From positions 1,240,001 to 1,304,000 of the forward strand of contig NZ_CP039731.1 in the NCBI RefSeq assembly GCF_005155025.1: 64,000 bases of DNA, in the 5' to 3' direction. Origin of the DNA: Aquitalea aquatilis. Lineage in GTDB: Bacteria; Pseudomonadota; Gammaproteobacteria; Burkholderiales; Chromobacteriaceae. How positions within the stretch are numbered: position 1 is the stretch's first letter; every line of letters begins with the position of its first letter. Below, piece after piece: positions 26,889 to 35,444 of the stretch. Under the pieces are notes generated by a model that did no database searches, was not told the DNA's origin, and saw only the letters and a program-made list of their open reading frames with translations. The translations under genes were made by a program, and so were the position numbers.

Positions 26889-28790
26889 TTATTTAAATTT
26901 TAGGCTCTTATTTTGTTGAGTATACGTTGCGCCGATAACATAATTAGGAGTATTAAGATCAGGATGAATACTCTTTGTAGCTATAATTATCTGCCCTTTT
27001 GCTTCAAGAGTCCCAATGTTTTTTGCTATCACCATTTGGAAGTTTTGCGATCTGGCATCTTCCATACCACCATTTTCTATTCCGTCCAAGATCATCAATC
27101 TTGGAATTCGGATATAGTTTTTTTCCAAAGATGTAAAAAGAAAAGCTAAATGCAAGGCATTGTTTAAATATACAGCGGTGCTCTCTGCAAAGGATGTTTT
27201 ATTATTGACAGAAATCCTATTTGCAGCAAAATCATATTCTACTTCTGTAGCTGCTTTGAATGTTTCTTCGGTCCCAGTGTCCGTGCTGATTAAATAGAGT
27301 AAATGCTTTGCTATCGTTTGGTTTACTTCAGTCTCTCGACTTGATGAGGTTGATTGATAGGTCGAGATCGCTGTCTTTAGATCATTAACTTCACCTTGTA
27401 GCTCATTTCTTTCTTTTGAGAGTTGCTCTAGAGCCGCATGTAGCTCACCAATTTTTTCCAGATTCACAATTCTTTCTTCATATTCGCCTATTTGCTTATA
27501 CAAAGTGTAATATTCTTTTTCTGCGGCACTATTCACTGACTGTAGATTTATAGATGAACTTCGTATATTTTTCTGCAAAGCCGAACGATACTCTTTCCTC
27601 TTTTTTTGCAGTTCATCTATACGCAATTTTCTTTGTTCAAGAAGACGAGTTGACTCACGAATTTGTATTTCAATCTCATTCTTCATTCGTAAAATATTTA
27701 CTTCTCTCGTTTGCTTTACGTTATCTGTCCCACAAAGGTCGCAGCAACTATCACCATGATCATTGATATTGGATAAGCATGCAGGGCAAATATCAAATTT
27801 AATAGAAGTAAATGCTTTTTCTGTCCTAATTGATTCAATTATAGAGTTCAACTTGTCCCGAAGTTCGGTAATGAACTCAGTAGAATCGTTTATCTCGTAG
27901 GTTAAAGCCTGTATTTCTTCTTCGCATTCTAGAAGTTCTATCTTTTTCTTTATGTTTTCTTGTGCAAAATTTTCCGTAACTTCTTTTTCTTTAGAGTATT
28001 GAAGGGATTCAATTTCCTTCAATTTCAATACTTTCTCTTCAGATAGTTTTATTTTATTGTTTAAAGAAATTTTCTGCTGCTCTATGGAATTCAATTCTTT
28101 CGGGTAAGAGGTTTTTCCAATGACCGTATATACGGCCTGAATTTTTGCAATAACTCGATCTAATTCTTTCTCTTTTTTACTTAATTCTATTTTCTTTTCA
28201 TATAAAGAATTGTCATATAGGCCCAGCAAATATCTTCCTATTGCTTCTCTCTTGAATGCAGAATCAAATTGTTCTATATTGAAAATGCATGACGCAGGGT
28301 TTGATTGATCACTATAAAGTAATCTAAAAATTTGATGCAATGTAATATTGTTATTTTCATCCGCTCGAGCTTCGGGTAGTCCTAAAATAGAAAAAATTTT
28401 TTGTGAAAAACTTTCTCTGCTGGAGTTTATTGAGTAAGGGTAGTTATTCCACTCATTGATACTTGTCAAAATAGCTTGATCATATGCTTTAAAGCAAATA
28501 TCAATTGGTTGTTTCTCTTTTTCAGAATGAAGCCTTCGCAAAGTCAGTGGGGGGTGGCCATTCGTCTCAATCTCTACAAAAATCGAATCACAGCTATTTG
28601 CTTCAACTCGCCAATTGCGAATCTCATATCCGAGACCATACATCAGCAGCTGAATAACTGAGGTTTTTCCACCACCATTGCGACCACTTAAAATATTCAG
28701 ACCGTAATGAAATTTTTCATCATAGACTACCTGCCCTTTCCAATGAGCAACAAGCCTGTTAATTTTTAATGTTGGATGAAATAGAGTCAT
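26889..28790 (-). CDS. ABC-3C system ABC ATPase with zinc hook
   Basis: The 633-residue SMC/Rad50-like ATPase has Walker A GRNGGGKT at residues 36-43 and a long coiled coil split at a zinc-hook-like site (C335, C338, C350, C353). The C-terminal half-site reads LMILDGIENGG (D569), with Gly where most ABC ATPases have the catalytic Glu and Glu at 572. This layout and the neighbours match the ATPase of ABC-three-component conflict systems. It overlaps the middle-component gene by 32 nt. The gene is strikingly AT-rich compared with the chromosome, a sign of horizontal transfer. Confidence 0.82.
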   Translation of the reverse strand: MTLFHPTLKINRLVAHWKGQVVYDEKFHYGLNILSGRNGGGKTSVIQLLMYGLGYEIRNWRVEANSCDSIFVEIETNGHPPLTLRRLHSEKEKQPIDICFKAYDQAILTSINEWNNYPYSINSSRESFSQKIFSILGLPEARADENNNITLHQIFRLLYSDQSNPASCIFNIEQFDSAFKREAIGRYLLGLYDNSLYEKKIELSKKEKELDRVIAKIQAVYTVIGKTSYPKELNSIEQQKISLNNKIKLSEEKVLKLKEIESLQYSKEKEVTENFAQENIKKKIELLECEEEIQALTYEINDSTEFITELRDKLNSIIESIRTEKAFTSIKFDICPACLSNINDHGDSCCDLCGTDNVKQTREVNILRMKNEIEIQIRESTRLLEQRKLRIDELQKKRKEYRSALQKNIRSSSINLQSVNSAAEKEYYTLYKQIGEYEERIVNLEKIGELHAALEQLSKERNELQGEVNDLKTAISTYQSTSSSRETEVNQTIAKHLLYLISTDTGTEETFKAATEVEYDFAANRISVNNKTSFAESTAVYLNNALHLAFLFTSLEKNYIRIPRLMILDGIENGGMEDARSQNFQMVIAKNIGTLEAKGQIIIATKSIHPDLNTPNYVIGATYTQQNKSLKFK

Positions 28791-29280
28791 ACTTGTATTC
28801 CATTAAATGGCTTGATGCCTTCAGCCCATTTTGGCCATAAAGTTCTTGATCAGCAAGAACGTTATTTATAAATGCAATTACATCTTTTATTTCTTGGCGG
28901 ACTTCAATTTCTGTAAGAGCAAATAACTCTGGAGAGTAATTTTCTTTCAAAATCACATACGAACTACTGTTGGGTATTTTTTGTAATATCTTAGATATTA
29001 TTAAATTGTCAATAACGGAATTCTGAATTGATTTCATGGACTCGAACAAAAAATACGCATCGAAAACATTATACGAATTTTTGAATTTCTTGAATGGGTT
29101 TTTTTGCTTTTGTAACTCTCTTGGAAGAGTGATTCGAGAAACGTGAACAGGAAAGGCAAGTAGAAAGTCATATATTCTAAGGCGGTCGTGCTCAATTTTT
29201 CCTTTACTGGTTCCGTTCAGAACATTAAGTAATCGAAAAAGTGTATGGTAAGGATCTAGAGCTTTATTGTAGAGTAGCAT
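28759..29280 (-). CDS. ABC-3C middle component
   Basis: The 173-residue protein begins LLYNKALDPYHTLFRLLNVL and continues with DRLRIYDFLLAFP, a pattern of the middle components that bridge the ATPase and effector-bearing protein in ABC-3C systems. It is predicted mostly helical. ATG 29280 overlaps the stop of the preceding gene by one base (TGATG), favouring it over the ATG three codons upstream. Family membership is from memory of this gene-cluster type and the conserved order. Confidence 0.75.
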   Translation of the reverse strand: MLLYNKALDPYHTLFRLLNVLNGTSKGKIEHDRLRIYDFLLAFPVHVSRITLPRELQKQKNPFKKFKNSYNVFDAYFLFESMKSIQNSVIDNLIISKILQKIPNSSSYVILKENYSPELFALTEIEVRQEIKDVIAFINNVLADQELYGQNGLKASSHLMEYKYDSISSNIKN

Positions 29281-29834
29281 CACTTCCACTCCAGATGACA
29301 GTTGCCAGTTAGAAAATATACCATTCCTCTTAATTGGCGAGAATATATATCTAAAACATTCTCACCAAGCTTCTCATTCAACACATTTTCGATACTTTGT
29401 CTCAGAATAAGACTTAGCTCGTGATCCTGGCATTTATTTCTAATTTTAGGCTTTATTTCAGAATTGAAAATTGACTCAATTTCGGCAAGCAAGTATGTAA
29501 TGATTTTTTGAGCAGACTTGTAGTGTTGGTATTTTACAATCAGTTTCGAGACAGACTCTTTCAGGTCCTCTGCATCTTTTATCAGGTAGGAATACCCAGC
29601 TTCAGATAGTTTTGTACTCAAATCTCGAATATCAGACTTACTGTTTTTATAATGAGTAAGTTCGTCAATTAACTGATTAGTACAGGATTTGTTCTCGACC
29701 TCTTTTTTATAAAGATTAGAAAAGAGGTCAAGCTGAGTTGGACGGGGAAGGTATATTTCATATTTGTCACCAGCGGTTACGTCGCCAAGTGCAGTTATAT
29801 TTTCTTGCTTAACAACTTTTCTAGCTGAAAACAT
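29280..29834 (-). CDS. ABC-3C C-terminal-domain (CTD) protein without a fused effector
   Basis: The 184-residue protein ends in the typical CTD signature (RQLRGMVYFLTGNCHLEWK). In most ABC-3C systems this domain is fused behind a toxic effector such as a nuclease or protease. Here only about 30 residues precede the helical part, and they carry QENITALGDVTAGDK (residues 10-24). The same tail occurs in the small membrane protein encoded immediately upstream (5-nt gap), suggesting that the effector role was split off to that protein. That is inference. Confidence 0.75.
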   Translation of the reverse strand: MFSARKVVKQENITALGDVTAGDKYEIYLPRPTQLDLFSNLYKKEVENKSCTNQLIDELTHYKNSKSDIRDLSTKLSEAGYSYLIKDAEDLKESVSKLIVKYQHYKSAQKIITYLLAEIESIFNSEIKPKIRNKCQDHELSLILRQSIENVLNEKLGENVLDIYSRQLRGMVYFLTGNCHLEWK

Positions 29835-29839
29835 AGCAA

Positions 29840-30001
29840 TTACTTATGAATCTTATCGCCGGCAGTTACATCACCAGCGGAAATAATGTTCTGCTGTACA
29901 ATTTTTTTACCGCCGACCCATTTGATCGCTACCTTTACACCTAAACCTAAGACAGCCAAACCAGCAATTACAGCGAGAGCGATGATGAGTAAAGAATTCA
30001 T
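29840..30001 (-). CDS. 53-residue membrane protein with GDVTAGDK tail, likely first gene of the ABC-3C operon
   Basis: ATG at 29999-30001 to TAA at 29840-29842. The N-terminus is one hydrophobic helix (about residues 3-23, LLIIALAVIAGLAVLGLGV), then a basic stretch (KWVGGKK) and a tail IVQQNIISAGDVTAGDK. The tail aligns almost residue by residue with positions 6-24 of the next protein. It is the first gene of a tightly packed four-gene set. No strong ribosome site is seen (upstream is A/T-rich). It could be a membrane-active effector or an anchor for the CTD protein. Confidence 0.7.
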   Translation of the reverse strand: MNSLLIIALAVIAGLAVLGLGVKVAIKWVGGKKIVQQNIISAGDVTAGDKIHK

Positions 30002-30310
30002 TTTGATTTATAGAGAGAGTATGAAAAAGGTTCTCTAAAGATAACTCATACGAAATGCATAATGCAAAAATTTCTACTATGGAATGTACATCTAGTGATA
30101 CTTCAAAACAGACGTGGCGAGTGTAAGCATTTGATTGTATTGAATTTATTTACAACCAAGATTGAAAGTAGAATGATTTATCATGTCACCTGCAACCTAA
30201 AGATGAAAAGAATCAGTGCATCTCCTGGTTCGGATGTGTTGATTTGTGTGAGTCAGAAATTATGTGTGCAGCCGTAACTTTCACCGCTCAATCGAAGGTC
30301 TGCTAAGGCC

Positions 30311-30341
30311 AAAAAAAAGCCACCGTTCTCGGTGGCTTTTT
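30311..30341. terminator. native gyrB terminator, now cut off by the transposon
   Basis: GCCACCG (30319-30325) pairs with CGGTGGC (30330-30336), loop TTCT, with eight A on the left and five T on the right. If the transposon is removed, this hairpin lies about 70 bases downstream of the gyrB stop, in the right orientation to end gyrB transcription. Confidence 0.75.
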
Positions 30342-30406
30342 CATTAACTGAATCAGTAGCTTTTCACTAACCTGACGCAACTATACTGTTGGTGTCACCC
30401 GTCAGA

Positions 30407-30411
30407 GCTTA
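30407..30411. repeat. 5-bp target site duplication GCTTA, left copy
   Basis: GCTTA directly precedes the left transposon terminus. The identical pentamer follows the right terminus at 43245-43249. Five base pairs is the duplication made by Tn7-family transposases. Confidence 0.9.
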
Positions 30412-30512
30412 TGTAGGATCCCATTTCTGTCTAGATTTGGGTCTTTGCCAAATCAACGAGGTTCTAGCTGAAAGTGGGACGGATCAGGTACCGGCGTCCC
30501 ATTTTCGTAGAT
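30412..30512. repeat. left transposon end with three TnsB-type sites
   Basis: Sites of the form TCCCA-(5-8 nt)-TCTAGAT or a near variant occur at 30419-30436, 30463-30479 (opposite orientation, TCTAGCTGAAAGTGGGA) and 30497-30512 (TCCCATTTTCGTAGAT). The last two lie inside the 3' end of tniQ, so the coding sequence and the transposon end overlap. Confidence 0.7.
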
Positions 30513-32441
30513 GATCCTCTGCCAGGCTTTATCACGTCGCTTCACCGTGTCGTGCCACTTCGTCAGATCGCCAACACTGTGCTTGTCGATGAACTGGTCA
30601 AGCGCTTCAGAACGAGTATATACCAGCTGGCGGCATGCTTCGATGCTGGTTCCCCGAAGGGGGTAGATCGATACTGCCTTCAGCATGAGCATTGCTTTTC
30701 TGGGGGAGCGGCCGATCCTGTCCGCGATCTCGGTACCGAAGATGTGTTGCCGGAGGAAGCGATCGACATCCACCTTGCGTACCCTGGAGCCCTGATGTTT
30801 CTGGTTGCCGATTTTTTGAGCTGGAATGTATTCATTTTGGGTTAGCCAGTAAGCAACTTGCTGTTTCACCCCTAATACTTCCGCAAGCTCTGGAATCGTA
30901 ATCCAGTTGACTCGATCTGTTTGCATGGTAGCTCGCCACTGGATCAGATCCTTGCGCTTGAACACCCAGCGGCTGATGCCTGCTTTGCCGATGAGCGTTT
31001 TGGTCAGCACCAGCGTCCCCGCTTTGACCTCCTCTACCAACGACACGATCTCGTCCGCGTTCCACTGCCAGTAGTGCAGCACATCCGCTAGCGAGACTTC
31101 ATCATCATCTACACTGTAGGTGCGTGGCAGTTCCTCGCCCAGTTCTGCTAGCTGGTATACCTCTGTGCTGGATATGCACCATGGTAGGTGCTGCTGGTCG
31201 TTCACTCGCCTGGCTGATGGGAAAAGTAGTTTCAATATTCGTCGCATCCGGACTTTGCCCAAGCCGAGAATCTCCATGGCTTTGGTCATCGTGATCTCGC
31301 CAGCCAAATCCTCCTCGACTTGTGCCAACTGGTCTTTTCTAACCATCAGGAAATGTCGGCCCCTAGTACTGAACGACTCTTGTCCATCCAGTTGCCCAGA
31401 GCGGATAAGATAGCGCAGCCTGGCCATCGAGATGCCTAATCGCTCAGCAGCTGCTTTGCCAGTAATCCACTGAACATTTTCGAAGATATCTTCGAGTATG
31501 GAGTTGGGCAAACGTTGATTTCTCTTGGCAAGCGAGCCTTTCCAGTCATGAGCCATCCACTGGAAAAAGGCATATCGCACCGGCTCGTAGATACCACCGC
31601 GCAGCCCACCTTTAAATAAGTACTGGTATGCATCCTTGAAAACGGCCTTCAGACTCATCCTGTGCTTTCCCCCGGTGTTTTGCAGCACGTCGAGGGTCTG
31701 GTGGAACTTCTCGGGCCAAAAGACCAGCATCTCTGCTGCCAGTGATGAAATGGCCCAGGAAACAGCCATCGATCCCGCATCAGCAATTTTGAGGGGTTTC
31801 AGTCCGGCAGCGGGATCCAGATACGCACCCAAATATCGGAGCAGCGATTGAACTTGGGCAACTGTCATTTCATTGAATGGGTATCCCTGCTGATAGCGGA
31901 TGTCCTGTCTGTGCAGAATCTGCTCCAGCACCTCGCCGAGCAAAATGCTGGCTGGCGGCGCGTCCTCCGGTATTTCTTGCCGCAGGTCTGCGCCACAGTT
32001 GCAGCGCAGCAAGTTATCCCGCTGCCAGGTCAGGTGTTCGCCACAGCTCGAGCATTGGTCGATCAACCACACGCCATGCTTATGGCAGGCGTCAAAGTGC
32101 AAAACCTCCCAACCAAGCCGCCAGCGTGGATCCTCTCCCAAGCAGTATGGGCAAAACCGGGCGTGCTGCCGATTCCAGATGCCGGGATGCTCTTGCTGAA
32201 GCTGGGCCACGTATCCCACCTGCTGATGCAGTTCCTGGTAGAGCTGTGGATGTGGCAGTAGCTGTTGTTGCAGCAAAGCTTCCGGATTGAAGGCAATGCC
32301 AATCTCCTCCAGGTCACGCAGGTTCATAAAGTTAGCTTCTGCTAGTCTGAACAGATAGCCAGTCGGCCCCTCGCTCCGGGAAGGATGGGGGCGGATCAAC
32401 AGAGTTGGTACTGGTGGCAGTGGAGTAGTGCCGTCATGCAT
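30453..32441 (-). CDS. tniQ: TniQ/TnsD-type target-selection protein
   Basis: The 662-residue protein has an N-terminal TniQ domain with zinc-binding pairs (C97/C100, C119/H122, C130/C133, C147/C149; FCPYC, DACHKHG, CSSCG). A long C-terminal part follows, apparently with several small helix-turn-helix units (for example ITGKAAAERLGISMARLRYL and ITIPELAEVLGVKQQVAYWL). TnsD-sized TniQ proteins bind a chromosomal attachment site and recruit TnsC. Since the element sits exactly at the gyrB stop, this protein probably recognises the 3' end of gyrB, which is inference. The start overlaps tnsC by 8 nt. Confidence 0.88.
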   Translation of the reverse strand: MHDGTTPLPPVPTLLIRPHPSRSEGPTGYLFRLAEANFMNLRDLEEIGIAFNPEALLQQQLLPHPQLYQELHQQVGYVAQLQQEHPGIWNRQHARFCPYCLGEDPRWRLGWEVLHFDACHKHGVWLIDQCSSCGEHLTWQRDNLLRCNCGADLRQEIPEDAPPASILLGEVLEQILHRQDIRYQQGYPFNEMTVAQVQSLLRYLGAYLDPAAGLKPLKIADAGSMAVSWAISSLAAEMLVFWPEKFHQTLDVLQNTGGKHRMSLKAVFKDAYQYLFKGGLRGGIYEPVRYAFFQWMAHDWKGSLAKRNQRLPNSILEDIFENVQWITGKAAAERLGISMARLRYLIRSGQLDGQESFSTRGRHFLMVRKDQLAQVEEDLAGEITMTKAMEILGLGKVRMRRILKLLFPSARRVNDQQHLPWCISSTEVYQLAELGEELPRTYSVDDDEVSLADVLHYWQWNADEIVSLVEEVKAGTLVLTKTLIGKAGISRWVFKRKDLIQWRATMQTDRVNWITIPELAEVLGVKQQVAYWLTQNEYIPAQKIGNQKHQGSRVRKVDVDRFLRQHIFGTEIADRIGRSPRKAMLMLKAVSIYPLRGTSIEACRQLVYTRSEALDQFIDKHSVGDLTKWHDTVKRRDKAWQRIIYENGTPVPDPSHFQLEPR

Positions 32442-33480
32442 TGCTTGCCCCTCCTTTGGTTGACCGTAATCCGAGTTTCATGGCGACGGGCGAGCCGACG
32501 GGATCCTTGCGTGTATGCTGGTAAAAGACCTCTCCAGGTTGCGTCAACGGCCGTAATGGTGACTCAGGATGGAATGGGTTCAAGATGTCTGGCACGTCCT
32601 TCCAGATGCGCTCGCGGAAACCGGCAGCTAGCACATCAAGCGACAAGGTACTCAGCCCGGCCAGGTTGGCCGCCGATACGGCTCCTTCCAACAGCTTGAT
32701 GGTGTAGTCGACTAAACCAAAGCTTGCCGCATGGATGCGCCGGGCCAAGTTGGCCTCGTACAAGGGAATTTCGCTTTCCATCGGCAGGCACGAGGCAATG
32801 GCTTTGAGCAGACCGCGGTACTCGATGAAGTCGGCCTCATCCTCAAGAGAAAAGGGATCAACCGGAACACTTGGAGAGAAGCGACGAGACAGTTGCTCAT
32901 TACTGCGAATGACAAGTTCAGCTGCGGGTAAGCCGCACCCGACTATGCCCAGCCTGGTACTTTCCAGTAGATTCTTCAGCCAGTCAGTGACATCTCGAAA
33001 TGCAGCCACGGTAGGGGGGTAGAACAGATGCTGAAACTCATCGAGCAGCAACATTTCCACGCCACAGCGCTTGATGAATGCTACAAGCCGGGTCGTCTTC
33101 TCGGGTGCTGTACCGCTGTGTGACTTATGGTCACCCATCGCTTCAAGGATGGCCCCAGCCAAGCTCCGCACCGTTGGAGAGGATGGCACCTTCGCAACTA
33201 GAACCGGTAGATGTGTCCGTTGTCCCTCGAAAGCACGTGGATACTCCGCTTCATACGCCTCGAGGATGGTGCTCTTACCTGCACCAGAAGGGCCAATCAG
33301 CAAAACACCGCCCCCCACCCCATGGGTGCGACGGCGATGATGCAACTCGGCGATCTGAAATAGCGCGTTCCGGAATCGTTGATGGCAAATCGGTTCCAGC
33401 AGCAGCTTGTAGCCCAGCACCTTGTCCGAGGTAAAACCGGCAGCGGGTACAAACTTCTTCATCATCAGAAGGGGATCCAT
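32434..33480 (-). CDS. tnsC: TnsC-type AAA+ transposition regulator
   Basis: The 348-residue AAA+ ATPase has Walker A GPSGAGKS at residues 63-70 and Walker B LLLDE at 144-148, followed by the sensor region GIVGCGLPAAEL. In Tn7-like systems TnsC polymerises on DNA at the site chosen by TniQ/TnsD and activates the transposase. The ATG overlaps the tnsB stop (ATGA) and the stop overlaps tniQ, so the whole set is translationally coupled. Confidence 0.9.
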   Translation of the reverse strand: MDPLLMMKKFVPAAGFTSDKVLGYKLLLEPICHQRFRNALFQIAELHHRRRTHGVGGGVLLIGPSGAGKSTILEAYEAEYPRAFEGQRTHLPVLVAKVPSSPTVRSLAGAILEAMGDHKSHSGTAPEKTTRLVAFIKRCGVEMLLLDEFQHLFYPPTVAAFRDVTDWLKNLLESTRLGIVGCGLPAAELVIRSNEQLSRRFSPSVPVDPFSLEDEADFIEYRGLLKAIASCLPMESEIPLYEANLARRIHAASFGLVDYTIKLLEGAVSAANLAGLSTLSLDVLAAGFRERIWKDVPDILNPFHPESPLRPLTQPGEVFYQHTRKDPVGSPVAMKLGLRSTKGGASNA

Positions 33481-35444
33481 CAGACACCCCCTTTCTTGGG
33501 CAAGACCGAAAACTCAGGTAAGTCGTCGCCCAAGCCGTCCGGCAGGTCTACTGGAGGGGCAACCTTCTTCCGTCTGGCGGGTTTTCTGGCTTCGGCCAAC
33601 GGGTCCTGCTTTGCCAGTGCAGCCTCGCTGTTCAGGTTGAACTGGCGTGCCCCCGACTTCCGGTAGCCCATCTTTTTGTGCTGCAGTGCCGCTTGCGCCA
33701 TCTCCTGAATTTCGCGCTTTGCTTCCAGTAGCTCCGGTGTATTGCACTGCTCGCCGAATTTTTTGCGAGCATGGGCGCGAATAGTGCGGTGCATTTCCCT
33801 GGTGAGGCCCGCGGCGTACTCCATATCTCTGGCTGGAACACGGAGGTAAACCTTGCTGTCCGGATCCAGGACGTGGATATGGCTGACCTGATCTTCGTAG
33901 TACTTGATATCCACCGGGAGGTTTTTGCCGGTGCGACGGCGAATCAGCTGCACAAGGTGGTCGTTGTAATGCAGCCCGTCGAACTCCACGCCGTAATGGA
34001 ACAGCGTGCGCTGGACGGGGATGCCGGCAATCAGCTCCAGCTGCTGCGGGTTGACCGGCAAAGCAATGGGCGTTGTCTGGGCCGACTCTTGCCATCGGTC
34101 CAATGGCCGGCTGTTGATGCCCCGGTGTGGCGTGACGTTGTAAACATCGACGATCCACTTGGTGATCAAGTGGGTCAACGTCTGCATATCCAGGCAAGCC
34201 TGCTTTTCTGATTCGTAGTCACCTCGCTGCTTCGGATTGGAAAACGTGGTCCCAGGCAGGGTGTGAATGTGACCCGCACTCATCGTACGAATGTAGCGCT
34301 CGATCCCCCCTTTTTGGTAAGACATCTTCGAGCCGCAGAACAACACCACAATGCTCAACTCCAGGCAGCCTTGTTCAAACCCGGTGCTGTGAAGGTCGGG
34401 CCCATTGTCTACCGCAACTAGCTGCGGGATACCGTAGGCTGGCCAGCAATTCTTGATGTCCGGAAATTGAGCGAGGAGATCATCTTTTGGCAGGATGGCA
34501 CGCCTCAGGCATTGCAAGAGCGAGTTGGCCGATGGCGCACCGATGCTGATGTAGAAGCCAACGATCATTCGTGAATAGTGGTCAATCGCCAGGGTAATCC
34601 ACGGCCGTCCCAGCGCCAGGCCTGTCACCAAGTCGATGATGATGATATCCAGCGGCGTATGGTCGATCTCAATGCGCTCCAGAATGGCTTGAGTCTTGAC
34701 CATCCCAATGGCGGCCCGGTACTTCATGCGTGTGGCTTCAGCCCCTTCCCGAGCCAGATCAACGAGGTCTTGTTGAAGCTCCCCCAGCCAGCGGTAAACT
34801 GTGGTGCGCCCCGGACATTTCATCTGCTCATGTGCGGGCAGTACCTGGTTGATAGCCTGAACACGCGCTTTAATCCGTTCATAGACAGTAAGCTTGGGCA
34901 GCTTGTTGTCTGTCAGGTAAACCTCGGCGATGACCTCTTCAAAGATGGCGTAACTTGGCTTGTGCTGGTGGATTGAAGCCGAGCGATTCCACGGAATCAG
35001 CTTCAAAATGGACCGCGTTTGCCGGTAACGCCGCCACCAGGCTGAAACGGTCGACGGACACGGCGGATCTGTATCACCGATCTCTTCTGAGATTTCACGG
35101 ATACGTTCTTCCCATACCGCCGAGTTATAGGGTGTCTGCTCGGGATTCAGCTTCTGCAGATAATGTAGCCGGCGTTTGGCAATCTCCTGGATTTTGGGCG
35201 GGTAGGTCGATAGATCACGGGGGGTAACCACGTAGATCACATTCCCCAGATTGGCCAGCGACTGCTCATCGATCAGCCACTCTTGTGACTGCCAGCGCTC
35301 CAAGAGTTCGGCATATGTCAGGCTCAGAATTTCGCCGTCCTCGGAGCACAGCTGCAACTTGCCACTGGCGAGTCTCCGGTCCAGTTCCCAACGAGTCTGT
35401 CCGGCGATGAAGCAAAGTCCACGCTTAAAAGTAAATCGCTGCAT
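33480..35444 (-). CDS. tnsB: TnsB-type DDE transposase
   Basis: The 654-residue protein has an integrase-core domain with a clear catalytic triad: D261 (EIDHTPLDI), D346 (VAVDNGPD) and E382 (KGGIERYIRT). Helix-turn-helix regions precede it and a Mu-type C-terminal beta-barrel and basic tail follow. TnsB binds the transposon ends and joins 3' ends to target DNA. ATG 35444 is preceded by GGGAGG; the longer frame to 35471 is not needed. It overlaps the end of tnsA by 20 nt. Confidence 0.92.
   Translation of the reverse strand: MQRFTFKRGLCFIAGQTRWELDRRLASGKLQLCSEDGEILSLTYAELLERWQSQEWLIDEQSLANLGNVIYVVTPRDLSTYPPKIQEIAKRRLHYLQKLNPEQTPYNSAVWEERIREISEEIGDTDPPCPSTVSAWWRRYRQTRSILKLIPWNRSASIHQHKPSYAIFEEVIAEVYLTDNKLPKLTVYERIKARVQAINQVLPAHEQMKCPGRTTVYRWLGELQQDLVDLAREGAEATRMKYRAAIGMVKTQAILERIEIDHTPLDIIIIDLVTGLALGRPWITLAIDHYSRMIVGFYISIGAPSANSLLQCLRRAILPKDDLLAQFPDIKNCWPAYGIPQLVAVDNGPDLHSTGFEQGCLELSIVVLFCGSKMSYQKGGIERYIRTMSAGHIHTLPGTTFSNPKQRGDYESEKQACLDMQTLTHLITKWIVDVYNVTPHRGINSRPLDRWQESAQTTPIALPVNPQQLELIAGIPVQRTLFHYGVEFDGLHYNDHLVQLIRRRTGKNLPVDIKYYEDQVSHIHVLDPDSKVYLRVPARDMEYAAGLTREMHRTIRAHARKKFGEQCNTPELLEAKREIQEMAQAALQHKKMGYRKSGARQFNLNSEAALAKQDPLAEARKPARRKKVAPPVDLPDGLGDDLPEFSVLPKKGGV

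Larger units (their letters stand above)
30002..30411. other. gene-free region between ABC-3C operon and transposon end
   Basis: These 410 bases hold the AT-rich upstream region of the ABC-3C operon (about 30002-30180), a transition of unclear origin, and then the sequence that originally followed gyrB, with its terminator at 30311-30341. A 71-codon frame at 30062-30277 has no ribosome site and is not called. Confidence 0.5.

Noticed and set aside
30062-30277. 71-codon frame between ABC-3C operon and transposon
   Set aside because: No ribosome site, no recognisable pattern, and it lies in the promoter region of the ABC-3C operon.
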